Assembly (NCBI GenBank): GCA_963804375.1
Contig: CAWDQE010000014.1
Location: 1-64,000, forward strand
DNA from: JANXQG01 sp963804375
GTDB taxonomy: Bacteria > Planctomycetota > Planctomycetia > Pirellulales > Thermoguttaceae
Direction: 5' to 3'
Length of the DNA stretch: 64,000 nt
Shown: piece after piece, positions 18,151 to 29,388 of the stretch
Numbering within the stretch: position 1 is the stretch's first letter
Layout: each line of letters opens with the position of its first letter
Position numbers and translations under genes: made by a program
The notes under the pieces: model-generated
What the model was told of the DNA's origin: nothing
Database searches by the model: none
Seen by the model: the letters and a program-made list of their open reading frames with translations, nothing else

Positions 18151-19440
18151 CTAGAAAGTCGTGTCCGGGGTGCCGTTCGAGTTGTAGCGGACGACGGCGT
18201 TCACGCCGTCCTCGTCGCAACCGACGAGGATGATCTGCCCGTCGGATTGGATTTGCACCGAGTGACTGATTCCTTCCGGGGAATACGCGAAGTCATCGGC
18301 ATAGCCTTGTCCGTTGAAAACCCCGCCCGTAGAGCCGAAGGTGTTGTCCAGGTCGCCGTCGCTGGTGAATCGCGCCACGACTAGGTTTTCGCCGTTGGGG
18401 GCCACGCCGGAGATCACGATGTTTCCCTGGCTGTTGATGACCACGGAGTAGGCCGCCTTGGCGAAGCTCTCCGTGACGATGCCGCCGCTGCCGAATGTCC
18501 CATCCAGCTCGCCGTCAGCCGTAAAGCGGACCAGCGCCATTGCCTGGCTGCCATTGCCGTAGAAGCCCGCCACGACAATATTATCATCGGCGTCCACCGC
18601 GATGCCGCGGGGCCAGGTGTCTTGGCCGTCGACCATGAGTGTCACATAGCCGTTGCCGTTTGGTCCGAAGCTCGTATCCAAAACGCCGTTGGCCGTGTAG
18701 CACATCAGGCCCATCGATATTCCTTGGCTCGTCTCGATCCAAATGCAGACGACGATGCTGCCGTTGGATTGCAAGGCAACGTCCTCGACCGCGACGCTGG
18801 CGAAGGGCGTGGTAGCGGTGGCGATGCCGCCGGAGCCGAAGGTTGTGTCCAGCGCCCCGCTCTTGGTATACCGCGCCAGCAGCACCGGGTTGACCTCTTC
18901 AAGTTGATTTCCGGCAACCACGATTTTTTCGCTGCTCCCGCTGCCCTGCATGACCATGGCGCGGATTCCAGCCGAGTAGCTGAAGTTTTCGGTGACGATT
19001 CCCTTGCTGCCGAAGGTGGTGTCGAGCGCGCCGTTCGTGTTGTACCGGACAGTCGCGAAGCCCCAACCCGACGCCTTCTTGGAAGAGTAGGTGTATTGTC
19101 CCGCGGACAGCAGTTTGCCGGCGTAATCGATCGCGCAGGCGTTGGGCCAGTTCTGCTCGCCCCCCGAAGAGACGGCGTCAACGACGATGCCGCCTCCGAA
19201 CGCCGTGTTGACGGCCCCGTTGTAGGTGAGGCTGGCGGCGACGAAGTCTGCCGCAAACGAGTTGCCGGAGCCGACGACCATGATGTCGTCGGTCACCGGG
19301 TCGAGGGCCAGGCCCATCGCGCCCCAGCCGCCGCTTATCGTGGGAAGCGCGACCACCTGGCCGGCCGCCATAGGCAAGGCCAAGGCAAATGCGAAAAGCG
19401 TCATCAGGCCGACGCCGAGCCGAATGTAGTTCTTCATCAT
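18151..19440 (-). CDS. Secreted Delta-60 repeat protein, paralogue of the gene at 12.9 kb
   Basis: A 429-residue protein with a signal peptide (IRLGVGLMTLFAFALALPMA) and about seven Delta-60 repeats (GALDTTFGSKGIVTENFSYS and similar). The N-terminal 60 residues and the terminal SNGTPDTTF match the paralogue at 12854-14140 almost residue for residue. ATG 19440 is chosen because GGAG lies 9 bases upstream; the frame extends to 19455. Confidence 0.85.
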   Translation of the reverse strand: MMKNYIRLGVGLMTLFAFALALPMAAGQVVALPTISGGWGAMGLALDPVTDDIMVVGSGNSFAADFVAASLTYNGAVNTAFGGGIVVDAVSSGGEQNWPNACAIDYAGKLLSAGQYTYSSKKASGWGFATVRYNTNGALDTTFGSKGIVTENFSYSAGIRAMVMQGSGSSEKIVVAGNQLEEVNPVLLARYTKSGALDTTFGSGGIATATTPFASVAVEDVALQSNGSIVVCIWIETSQGISMGLMCYTANGVLDTSFGPNGNGYVTLMVDGQDTWPRGIAVDADDNIVVAGFYGNGSQAMALVRFTADGELDGTFGSGGIVTESFAKAAYSVVINSQGNIVISGVAPNGENLVVARFTSDGDLDNTFGSTGGVFNGQGYADDFAYSPEGISHSVQIQSDGQIILVGCDEDGVNAVVRYNSNGTPDTTF

Positions 19441-19843
19441 CACTTGGTTCTCCATTTGTTCAATTGGGTCCGCGTTAGAAGTTCATCATCCCGGACTCGC
19501 AGACCACGCCGCCCGGCAGGTAACAGACCTTTTGTCATAGAAGCCAGTGGCCTCTCATACACAATGCGACAAACCGGGGCAAAACCCCATACGTCTACTG
19601 AGAAGAACGCGACATAGACGGCCAACCCGACAAAATTATTTTGACAGAAATCGTAGGCAGTACTTTAGGATTGCAGCCTGGGCGTAACTCATTGACAGTC
19701 ATAGGCTTGCGTCACGCGAGCTGCCGAGGGGTCGTGCCGGCGATATTGCTGCCGGACGCCGGCGGCAACTGTCTTCCACTTGCCGAACGCCGTAGTATTG
19801 GTGATCGAATTCTATGAGTTTATTCCGTGGTGGAGGATCTAGC
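19441..19843. other. Intergenic stretch, divergent promoter region
   Basis: This is the gap between the minus-strand Delta-60 gene and the plus-strand sigma factor gene, so it should hold divergent promoters. No operator or clear -35/-10 pair could be assigned by eye. Confidence 0.4.
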
Positions 19844-20473
19844 ATGCCGTCGGGTGGTTCGGTTACGCATTGGATCCGCGAGGTCCGCGAGGGTGATTCC
19901 CGTGCGGCCGCGGCCCTCTGGGACCGGTATTTCCCCCAGCTCGTTCGCTTGGCAAAGAAGAAACTCCGGGGCTTGCCCGGGCAGATGGCCGACGAGGAAG
20001 ACGTCGCCTTGAGCGCCATGAACCGCTTTTACCAGGCGGCCGAAGAAGGCCGCTATCCCGAATTGGCGGACCGCGACGGTCTTTGGCGTTTACTATTCCA
20101 GATCACCATGCACCGCGTGATCGACCTGCGTCGCCGTGAGAGCCGCCAACAACGGGGCGGCGACCGGGGCCGCTCCGCCAGGGAGAATAATCCGACCCGC
20201 GGGCAAGCCGAACCGTCGTCCGTTTCCCAGGTGCCCGACGATACGCTATCACCGGAAATGGAAGCCGTCATGGCCGACGAATGTCAGCGGCTTTTCACAG
20301 AGCTCCAGGATGGAGAATTGCAGGCAATCGCCGCCGCCAAGATGGAAGGAGCGAGCAACGAGGAGATTGCCGCACAGTTGAAATGCTCTCAGCGGACCGT
20401 CGAACGCCGCCTGCGGCTGATCCGCGACAAGTGGAAACGCGTCTGGAGCAAGGAGCAAGCGGAGAGAAGCTAG
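19844..20473 (+). CDS. ECF-type RNA polymerase sigma factor
   Basis: A 209-residue sigma factor of the planctomycete ECF type: region 2 (WDRYFPQLVRLAKKKLRG, then DEEDVALSAMNRFY) and region 4 HTH (NEEIAAQLKCSQRTVERRLR). ATG 19844 has GGAGG 8 bases upstream; a longer in-frame start at 19814 lacks one. It is followed 168 bases later by a giant kinase gene, the same sigma/kinase pairing as at 7.7-10.1 kb. Confidence 0.88.
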   Translation: MPSGGSVTHWIREVREGDSRAAAALWDRYFPQLVRLAKKKLRGLPGQMADEEDVALSAMNRFYQAAEEGRYPELADRDGLWRLLFQITMHRVIDLRRRESRQQRGGDRGRSARENNPTRGQAEPSSVSQVPDDTLSPEMEAVMADECQRLFTELQDGELQAIAAAKMEGASNEEIAAQLKCSQRTVERRLRLIRDKWKRVWSKEQAERS

Positions 20474-20641
20474 GTACTGGGCGCTGGGGATTGAGGGGGT
20501 GAAATGCAAAATGCAAACCGACACTTACCGACAACCGAGCCCAGACAGCGGTGAGCACCGAGTTCTGGCTTTCTCCCTGCCTCCGTACCGGCAACCGACA
20601 ACTGACTACTGGCTACCGACATCCCCGCATACCGCCTTTCC

Positions 20642-23600
20642 ATGACCGACGATTCTCCAACTAATCACTATTCGCCAACCATCGATCATTCACTATCCCT
20701 AGAGGCCAAGGAACGGATCGATCGGATCTGCCGGGCCTTCGAAGAGGTCTGGCGACGCGGTGGCCGGCCAAGTGCCGAGGATTTTCTCGACGATACTGCC
20801 GGCCCCGAACGCGCGGCATTGCTCACGGAACTGCTGCTCCTCGATCTGGATTATCGCCGTTGCAATGGGGATAGGCCCACAATGGCCGACTACCGGGCTC
20901 GGTTCCCTGAGAACGACAACTTGATCGAAGCTGTTCTTAAGCAGGCGGAGCAGTTGGACGCCGCAGCCTCGTCGCACGCTTCGCATCGCGACGCCATGCT
21001 GGGTACGCGGATTGGGCCTTATACGCTCCGCAGCGTCCTGGGCGAGGGTGGCTTTGGCATCGTCTATCTGGCTGACCAGGAACAGCCCATTCGGCGTCGC
21101 GTGGCGATCAAGATCCTCAAGCTGGGCATGGACACGAGTCAGGTTCTGGCACGCTTCGAGGCCGAGCGGCACACCTTGGCGATGATGGACCACGCCAACA
21201 TTTCCCGGGTCTTCGACGCGGGCATGACAGAGAACGGCCGTTCCTACTTTGTCATGGAATTGGTCCAAGGCGAGCCGATCACCGCCTACTGCGACGCGCA
21301 AGCTCAGCCTGAAAGAGCGTCTGGGGCTCTTTTTCACGGTCTGCCAGGCGGTCCAGCACGCCCACCAAAAAGGCATCATTCACCGCGACATCAAGCCCAC
21401 GAACGTCCTTGTCACCGTGATCGACAATCAGCCGGTACCGAAAATCATCGACTTCGGCCTGGCTAAGGCGTTGGAGCAGCCGCTCGCGGAGCGATCGATC
21501 TTTACCGAACAAGGACAGTTTCTCGGCACGCCGGAATACATGAGCCCGGAACAGGCGGGGATGTCCATTGCGGACATCGATATCCGCAGCGACATCTATT
21601 CCCTAGGCGTGCTGTTGTACGAGTTGTTGACGGGCACGCTGCCCTTTGACCGCCGTGTGCTTCGGCAGGCCAGCTTTGAGGAAATCTGTCGAATCATCCG
21701 GGAAGACGAACCGCCCAGGCCGAGCACGAGAATCTCTACGCTCGGCGACGATTCGCAAGACCTGGCCAAGAACCGCCAGGTGGTTCCCCAAATTCTGCAC
21801 CGGCAGTTGCGTCAGGAACTCGACTGGATCGTGATGAAGGCCCTGGAAAGAGACCGAGGCCGGCGCTACGCCGCCGCGATTGCCTTGGGCGAAGATATCC
21901 AGCATTACCTGGCCCACGAACCGGTACATGCCGGGCCGCCAGGCAACTGGTACCGGGTGCGGAAGTTCGTCCGTCGCTTCCGGGTGCCGCTGGGGATTGC
22001 TGCGGGCATTGTAGCTCTGCTGTTGATGATTACCGCTCTGGCTGTGCGGGGATACTACCGTGAGGCAAAGTTACGTTTCGAGACGGAAACTGCACGCGGC
22101 CAGGTCGAAAAAGCGCTCGGCGAGGCCAAGAAAGCACGCATTCAAGCCGAGACTGAGGCACAGAAGGCCATTAACAACTTGAAGTTGGCCCGCGAAGCGG
22201 TGCAAAAGTACTACACTCAGGTCGCCAATGATGCACGGCTCAAGCCCCATAATCTCGAGACGTTACGGCGTGACTTATTGCAGTCGGCAAACGAATATTA
22301 TGAGAACCTGACCAGTCAGGATTCAGACGATCCCGACTTACAGGCTGAACGTGCAAGGGCTTTCCTTGCGCGCGGGGACATCGAATGCGCTTTGGGCCAT
22401 TGGCCTGCTGCTGAAACTGCTTATAAGCAAGCACTTACGGCTGCTACGCGGCTTACACAGGAATTCGGCGCCGAGGCCGCATATCAAAGTGCGCGTAGCC
22501 TCCAGTTATAGCAAACTGGGCATATTCTATCGGAATACAGGCCGGGCCAAAGAGGCGGAAACGGCATGCCGGCAAAGCATGGCTATTTTAAGGCTCTTGG
22601 TAGTGCAGCACCCTGAGCTGCCAAACTATCGAGCTGACTTAGCGGCAGATCATAACACTCTTGCTCTGCTCGATATGGAAACGGGCCGGTACAAGGATGC
22701 GGAAGCGGCGTACCGGGAAGCTGTGGCCATTGGGAAAGTCCTGGCGGAAAGGCATCCCGATGTTCCCGGATATCAGGCTGGCCTTGGGGACAGCTATGGC
22801 AACTTGGGCCTTCTTTATTATCACTCAGGCCGGGACAAGGAAGCGGAAGTCGCCGACAAGGAAGCCATCGCGATTCGAACAATCCTCGCGGAAAGGTATC
22901 CTGATGTGCCCGAATATCAGGCTGCGCTAGGGATTAGCTATGTCAATCTGGGCATACTCTATTCTGACAGAGGCCGGGCCAAGGAAGCGGAAGTCGCCTA
23001 CAAGGAGGCTCTCGCGATTCAGAAAATGCTGGTGGAAAGGCATCCCGAGGTGCCCGAATATCAGAATGCCCTGGCGTTTAGCTATGGAATCATGAACATC
23101 TTCTGTCTGACGACCGGTCGGACAAGAGAATCGGAAACGGCGGTCAAGGAGGCGATCACCATTCTGACAGCTTTGGTGGAAAAGTGTCCGAAACTGCCCG
23201 ACTTTCAGTATCGACTAGCGATTAGCTACAACCTCCTAAGCGAGTTTTACCGGGGTACAGGTCGCGCTAAGGAAGCGGAAGTCGCCTGCAAGGAAGCGCT
23301 CGCCGTTCAGAAAATCCTGGTGGAGAGGTATCCTGAGTTGCCCAGTTACCAGAATGATCTAGCAGCTATCTACTGCAGCCTGGCCAATGTCTATTGCGAG
23401 ACAGGCCGCGCCATGGAAGCGGAAGTCGCCTACCAGGAAGCCATCGCCATCAACCGATCTATTGCTGCAAAGCATGACGACGTGCCCGCGTACCAGAAGA
23501 ATCTAGCACGCTATTACTATGACCTGGGGCATCTGTTTAGGACCGCAGGCCGTGCCAAGGAAGCGGAAGCTGCCTATATGGAAGCAATCGCCATATTTAA

Positions 23601-25620
23601 GCCCCAAGCGGAAAAGCACCCCGAGGTTGTCGAGAATCAGGCTGATCTTGCGCACTGCTACAGCAACCTGGCCAACGTCTATGGAGATACAGGCCGAGTC
23701 AAGGAAGAGGAAACGACCTGCAAGAAAGCCCTCGCTATTGATAAACTTCTTGCGGAAACTCATCCCGAAGTGCCCGACTATCAGGTTGGCCTGGGGATCA
23801 GCTATCGCAACCTGGGCAGCGTCTTTGCAGAAACAGGTCGGGCCAAGGAAGGGGAAGTTGCCTATAAGGAAGCAATCACCATCTTTACGCCCCAGGTGGA
23901 AAGGCATCCCGAGGTGCCCGAATATCAGGTTAATCTAGGGATCAGCTATCGCAATTTGGGCCTCCTCTATAGACACAAAGGCCAGCTCAAGGAAGCGGAA
24001 TCTGCCTACACGGAAGCTCTTGTCATCTATAGAAACGTGGTGAAAATGCTTCCCGAGGCGCCGAAAGTTCACGATGACCTGGCAATGTGCCTCAACTCCC
24101 TGGGCATCCTCTACCACAACAAAGGCCAGATCAAGGAATCGGAAGCAGCCTACGCAGAAGCTCTTTCCATTTACAAGAACCTGGTCGAAAGGCATCCCGA
24201 CGTGCCCGAGTACCAGCGTTCTCTCGCGAGCTTCTACAACTACTTGATCCGTACCTATTGTGCAACAGGCAGAGCCAAGGAAGGAGAAGCAACAGCCCAG
24301 TCAGCACTCTTCATCTTCCAGTCAATGGAAAAACGCCACCCAAACATCCTCGAATATCGGGAGAGATTAGCTCTAATCTACTACGACCTTGCTTGCTCGC
24401 ATGCAAGAGCTCTCGCTGAGAACAATGGCCATGCGGGCAGAGACGCTGATGAAGCCACGACATCTGCCAAGACTTTGACGGAAAATACCTTTGGCTGCCT
24501 CCAACAAGCTTGTGTTCTGGGGTACTTTGACAATCCGAAGTCGTTCGAAGCAATGAAAGTGGACAGTGACCTGGATGGCGTGCGTGACCGGCCCGAGTAT
24601 AAGAAGTTGCTTGAAAAGATAGTAGCGAGGACCAAGCCTGACACCGCGCCAGTGGACAAGTCTAAAGCCCAAGGGCATCAAGCGGAATGGGCCAAGCACC
24701 TCGGCATGCCGGTCCAGATCACCAACTCGATCGGCATGAAGCTAGCGCTCATCCCGCCCGGCGAGTTTGAGATGGGCTCGCCCAAGGAACTGATCGCGGA
24801 GGAGTTGAAGGCACACATCGGCCAGCAATGGTATACGGATCATGTACCGGAAGAGGGCCCCAAACACCGAGTGCGGATCACTCGCCCGTTTTACTTTGGG
24901 GTGTTCGTGGTGACGCAGGGAGAGTATCAGCGTGTGATGGGCACGAACCCCAGCGAGTTCGCAGTCACGGGCAAGGAGAAAGACAAGGTTGCCGGGCAAA
25001 ACACGAAGCGGTTTCCGGTGGAGCACGTATCGTGGGGCGAAGCGGTGGAGTTCTGCCGAAAACTATCGCAGATGCCCGAGGAGAAGGCGGCGGGGCGAAC
25101 GTATCGCCTTCCATCGGAGGCTGAGTGGGAGTATGCATGTCGTGCTGAGAATGCAGGCCGATGGTTCTTCAGCGCTCAGCCCAGTCCTTTTCCGGGCGAC
25201 TTTGATCAGCTCGGCGACTTCGGATGGTTGTGCGACAACTCGGGCATGACGATGCACGCGGTGGGTGGCAGGCGGCCCAATGCATGGGGATTGTATGATA
25301 TGTACGGGAACGTGTTTGAGTGGTGCCTGGACTGGTACGGCCCGGAGTATTATTCGAAATCGGCGGTAGACGATCCGGCGGGACCACCGACTGGCTCGGA
25401 TCGCGTCGTCCGGGGTGGTGCTTGGAACCGCACATCGTGGGAATGCCGGTCGTCCTACCGCGGACGGTTCGGACCTTTGAGCCGTAGCAATAACGTGGGC
25501 TTCCGAGTGTTCCTAGTTCTACCGGAAAGGCCAACGGAGCAGGCCAAGACGAGCAGTACCACCGACGCGGCACGGCCATCGGGTGTTGCGACGGCCGACA
25601 AGACATCTTCCGTCATCTAG
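20642..25620 (+). pseudogene. Giant Ser/Thr kinase-TPR-FGE fusion gene, two frameshifts
   Basis: Read across two frameshifts, this is one protein of about 1650 residues. It has an N-terminal helical region and a Hanks kinase domain (LGEGGFGIVYLADQ, VAIKILKLGM, HRDIKPTNVLV, DFGLAKALEQ, MSPEQ). A transmembrane segment follows (PLGIAAGIVALLLMITALAV), then a coiled coil, about fifteen 42-residue TPR-like units (GRAKEAEVAYKEALAIQKML, then ERHPEVPEYQ) and a C-terminal formylglycine-generating-enzyme-type domain (NSIGMKLALIPPGEFEMGS to SYRGRFGPLSRSNNVGFRVF). The frame breaks at about 21297 (inside the catalytic lobe) and about 22485. The last 3.1 kb is fully open, so errors in the sequence are as likely as decay. 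Confidence 0.8.
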
Positions 25621-26392
25621 GCCCTCTCGATCAATCCCTCGCGCATCTTCCTGCGGTCGGCAGTCTTATCGATCGCAATGGCAACCCGAGCTTTTTCCAA
25701 GGCGACCCGCAACGGCCGAACTGCTCGGCCACCCTGGGGTCGCCTTGCTCAATGGCAGAGAGGATTTGGTGACTTCGTACATATAGAACCACTATGTCTA
25801 GTAATGTACGAATACAGTGCCAATCGTAACCGGCTAGCCGGAGATTTCAAATGCCGCCCGTGCATTTCCTCGCGAACCGATGAACGCTTGCCTGCGGCGG
25901 CGGGGCATTCCTGAAAGAGGTTGTGTTGTCAAGGGGGGTTATCCTGATTTTTCTGTTTGGTTTGAGTTGGCACGGAACAAACGCTCTACGCCGAAGCCGG
26001 TAGCTTCGTTTGAAATGCCTTCATCGTTGCCTGCTGCTGGCAGGCTCTCTGCGGTAAAACCAACGAACTCGTGGGCTGATTGATCAAGGTCTTTCTACGG
26101 GTCCGGTCGCAGTCGTTCTTGTCATCGCGACTGCACCCCTACGCATTCCTTCGTGCATCCGCTCGCCGTACGGCAGGCGCCCAGGCGGTCTGAACTCAAA
26201 CTGCCTGGCACGGAACTGTTCTTTACGACCGTCCTGCGAAACCAAGCTCGTCCCAATCACATCAACGTCCCTCTGAGATTGCTCCCGAAGGATCTATGCC
26301 CCAACCTCGGACTGAGCAAGGCCCGCAGGGATCGTGGCGCAGGCCACGATCGATGCAATCACCATTTTGAGTTGTTCATCGTCTGCCCTCGG
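25621..26392. other. Non-coding stretch
   Basis: No gene is recognised on either strand. A 9-bp inverted repeat (TTCGTACAT...ATGTACGAA) lies at about 25770-25812. Confidence 0.5.
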
Positions 26393-26707
26393 CTACCAAC
26401 GTGTCACCCATGGTATCTCCAGGCCCAATAACGGGCATAATTCCATGGCCGCGGCATGCACGCTTATTCTGTGTACCGCCCACCACAATTCCAAGGCGTG
26501 CCCCCGCGTTCCACAATCGAAACATTGGTATCGCCCTAACCGCACGTTCACCGAAAACGGACGACTGCGGGGATTCCGGGAAGCATGCACCGGACACGGG
26601 CCACGCCACTGCTCCCCGCGGCGAACCGTCGCCTCGAACTGTAGCAGGCGCAGAACATCCCGCATCGTGATCCGCTCGCGGAGCAAGCCGAAGTCTATGC
26701 CGGGCAT
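26393..26707 (-). CDS. CHC2-type zinc-finger protein encoded after an IS110 transposase
   Basis: A 104-residue protein with a DnaG-primase-like zinc finger: CPVHASRNPRSRPFSVN, then GRYQCFDCGTRGHALEL, giving a Cys-x2-His...Cys-x2-Cys set. No TOPRIM or polymerase domain follows. GGGAGGTGA lies just upstream of ATG 26707. The start overlaps the end of the transposase frame by 13 bases, implying translational coupling. I remember similar small CHC2 proteins next to IS110 elements in Planctomycetota; the function is unknown. Confidence 0.75.
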   Translation of the reverse strand: MPGIDFGLLRERITMRDVLRLLQFEATVRRGEQWRGPCPVHASRNPRSRPFSVNVRLGRYQCFDCGTRGHALELWWAVHRISVHAAAMELCPLLGLEIPWVTRW

Positions 26708-27204
26708 CGTGTCACCTCCCCTCCCGCCAACAGAGAAGAGGAACCGGTACTGGAACCCGCGGCTTCGGCCACGCGCGCCGCCAGGGCCAACAGCATCGTT
26801 CGCCTGGGCCGCCACAGACGGGCCGGCCGAGAATCGCTGGCCGCCGGCGGTGTCTCCGAGTTGGCTGCTCCCGGCCGCCAACGCTCGCCTTTGCTGAGCA
26901 TCCGCCAGAGGATCGTGGCCATCCGCCGCATCACCGCCACCCGCGCGATGTTCGCGCCTCGACGCCGTTTGACCCGCTGATACCAGGCCCGTACGGTTTG
27001 ATCCCGGCGCAGCAGGTGCAGGACCATCTGGGCCAGCATGCAACGCACCAGGCGGCTGCCCTCCTTGGTGATCGAGCCCAAACGCTCCATTTTGTCCGAG
27101 TTACGGCAGCCTGGCGTGAGACCCAGGAAGTTTGCCAGGCTGCGACCACGCGGAAACCGCTCGATGGGCATGATCCGGCAGGTGATCGCCAGGGCGATGT
27201 ACAA
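26695..27204 (-). pseudogene. C-terminal part of an IS110-family transposase
   Basis: The frame encodes the Transposase_20-type C-terminal domain: RSLANFLGLTPGCRNSDKME, ITKEGSRLVRCMLAQMVLHL, YQRVKRRRGANIARVAVMRR. The N-terminal DEDD catalytic domain is absent, and the upstream side is replaced by dispersed repeat copy 4. It is a truncated element. Confidence 0.8.
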
Positions 27205-27214
27205 TCGTCATAAG

Positions 27215-27385
27215 AGGGCTTGCAAAACCCTGCGATTCAAATTGCCGGCCGGTTAATAAAAAACGAAGATTGTCTGACTTCTTGGCGTCGGCTGCGCGGC
27301 TTCGCTGCGGAGGAGGGGGTGACCGCCGCGGGTTACGTCGGGGACCGACGGCACTTTGCAAAGCGTTGGCTTGGTAAGACAACCG
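27215..27385 (+). repeat. Dispersed structured repeat, copy 4 (diverged)
   Basis: It reads TTCAAATTGCCGGCCGG and GGAGGAGGGGGTGACCGCCG in the same order and spacing as copies 2, 3 and 5. It directly abuts the truncated IS110 gene and lies 130 bases downstream of the kinase stop. Confidence 0.72.
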
Positions 27386-27514
27386 GAAGGCTGATCAATC
27401 AAAGACCAGTTGCCAGGCCGAGAACCTCCGCCGGTCGACCGCCTTCGGCGCTTGGCGAAGAACCAGGTTGCTCCACCTGGACTCGAATATACCCTGACCT
27501 AGCTCGCGAGCCCC

Positions 27515-29388
27515 TTATTCGCGCGTAGAGTCCCCGGTCGCCGCAGCGGCTGCGTAGGCATGATTCGCCTCCGCGTCTTTGCCGAGCACGCCGTAAATAT
27601 CGCCGATCTTGCGGTATGCATGTTCGATCTCGCGGCGAATCGCCGCATCGGTGTTCTCTTGGACCAAGAAACCTTGATAGAACTTCAAGGCATCATCCAA
27701 TAGCGCCCGTCGCAGGCGATATTGTCGTCCGCCTCCCGAACCGGGCTCTCGCGACGGTACGAGGCCGTCGGCGAGTGCCTCCTCGCGTGGCCCGTTCATC
27801 GGCGTATCACCGGCCCGGCGGACGATCTCGTCAACGATCTCCAGGGCGCGTGTGAAATTCGCTTGCGCCCGTCGGCGCTGTGTGTCGGCCACAGATGAAT
27901 AGGCAACCGCCTGCGCTCGCGCGGCCTCAGTACGTTGTTGCTCGGCACGCACTACGACTAGCCCCGCCGCCAGGGCGATCGTCGCCGTGGCGAGCAAAGA
28001 TACCGCCCCGGCGACAATGGGTTTGTGCCGCCGTACCCAACGTGCGAGCCGCTTGGGCAACGGTTCGCGATATGCCCACACAGGTTCGTCGGCCAACCAG
28101 CGATCGACCTCGTCAGCCAGTTCGCGGGCCGAGCTGTATCGATCCTCGGCGCACGTGGCCATGGCACGCAAGCATATTGCCTCCAGCGCCGCCGTACCCG
28201 CGCCGCCAGAGCGAAGCGGCGGCAGGGGCCCGCCCTTGCGCACTTTGGTGAGGATTTCCTCGATTGTTTTTCCGCTGAACGGTGCGCGCCCGGTGAGAAT
28301 CTCATACAAGATCGCCCCCAGTCCATAGACGTCGGTTCGCGGGCCGATGCGGTCGAGTTGTCCGGCCGCCTGTTCCGGGGCCATGTAGGCCGGCGTGCCA
28401 AGGATCTGCCCCACGTGCGTTTCGCAATCGCCGGCCGGCGCGTCGACGCTTGCGAGCTCATCGCTGCCGATCACCTTGGCCAGCCCCCAATCAAGCACCA
28501 TCACTTCGCCGAAATCACCGAGCACCACGTTCCCGCCTTTCAGGTCACGATGCACGACGTGGCGCGAATGGGCATAGCCCACGGCATTGCAGACGCCCAC
28601 AAAGGCGCTGAGCAGCGCTCGCAAATCAAGCGGTCCGGCCTCGCCTTTGGCTCGTTTCTTGTGATAGCTGTCGACGGCCTCGGAGAGCGTGCGGCCTTCC
28701 ACGAAACGCATGGTATAGTACGGTTGATGATCGTGCCGCACGGCTCGTCAATTCATACACGGGCACGATTCCCGGATGCTCAAGCTGGCCGGTAATGCGC
28801 GCCTCCTGGAGGAACCGCGACCAGAGGCCCGGGTTATTCACCAACTCCGGGCGAAGTTCCTTCAGTGCCACGTTCCGGCCCAAAGCGGCGTCCCGCGCAA
28901 GCCACACCCGCCCCACGCCGCCGATCGCGTGCAGGCTGGTCAGTGAATAGCGTTCGTAGCGATCGCGCGTTGCCGGATGATAGGTCACCGACGAGACTAA
29001 CACTTGTGCGTCGGTCGGCTGCGCGCTGCCTGGGGCCGCCTGGAACGAACGCTTGCATGAACTCCGGCGAGAACCCCAAAGTATGATCGAACGCGGAGGC
29101 TAAGGCTTCGGGCGTGTCAAGGTGTTCCAGCAGAAGCGGAACCTCTCCGCCAGGGCAGGCGGCGAGCGCGGCCCGTGCCGTGCCGTACTTCTCCCGCTTC
29201 CGCTCTAGCCATTGCTGCAATATGCGCGTGTCGCTTACGCTAATCCACTGCCGCTCGACGAGCAGATCAGCTAAGGGTATTTCCACTTGCGCAATCCACT
29301 GTCGCAAAGCCTCCCAAAAGTGGAAATCGTCGATCAGGTCCGCCTGCATGGCAAGAACTGCGAAAAGCAGGTTCGATTCAATGTCCAT
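27515..29388 (-). pseudogene. Transmembrane Ser/Thr kinase with TPR start, two frameshifts
   Basis: Read across frames, the gene encodes an N-terminal domain typical of planctomycete kinases (ESNLLFAVLAMQADLIDDFH, LADLLVERQW), then a kinase N-lobe (AIGGVGRVWLARDAALGRNV, ALKELRPEL, HPGIVPVYEL). After a second frame change come YYTMRFVEGRTL, HRDLKGGNVVLG, DWGLAKVIG (DWG in place of DFG) and MAPEQAAGQL. A transmembrane segment and a helical region follow. The breaks lie near 29020 and 28740. The TPR part stops after about one unit, so the 3' end may be truncated. It is bracketed by repeat copies 4 and 5. Confidence 0.75.
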
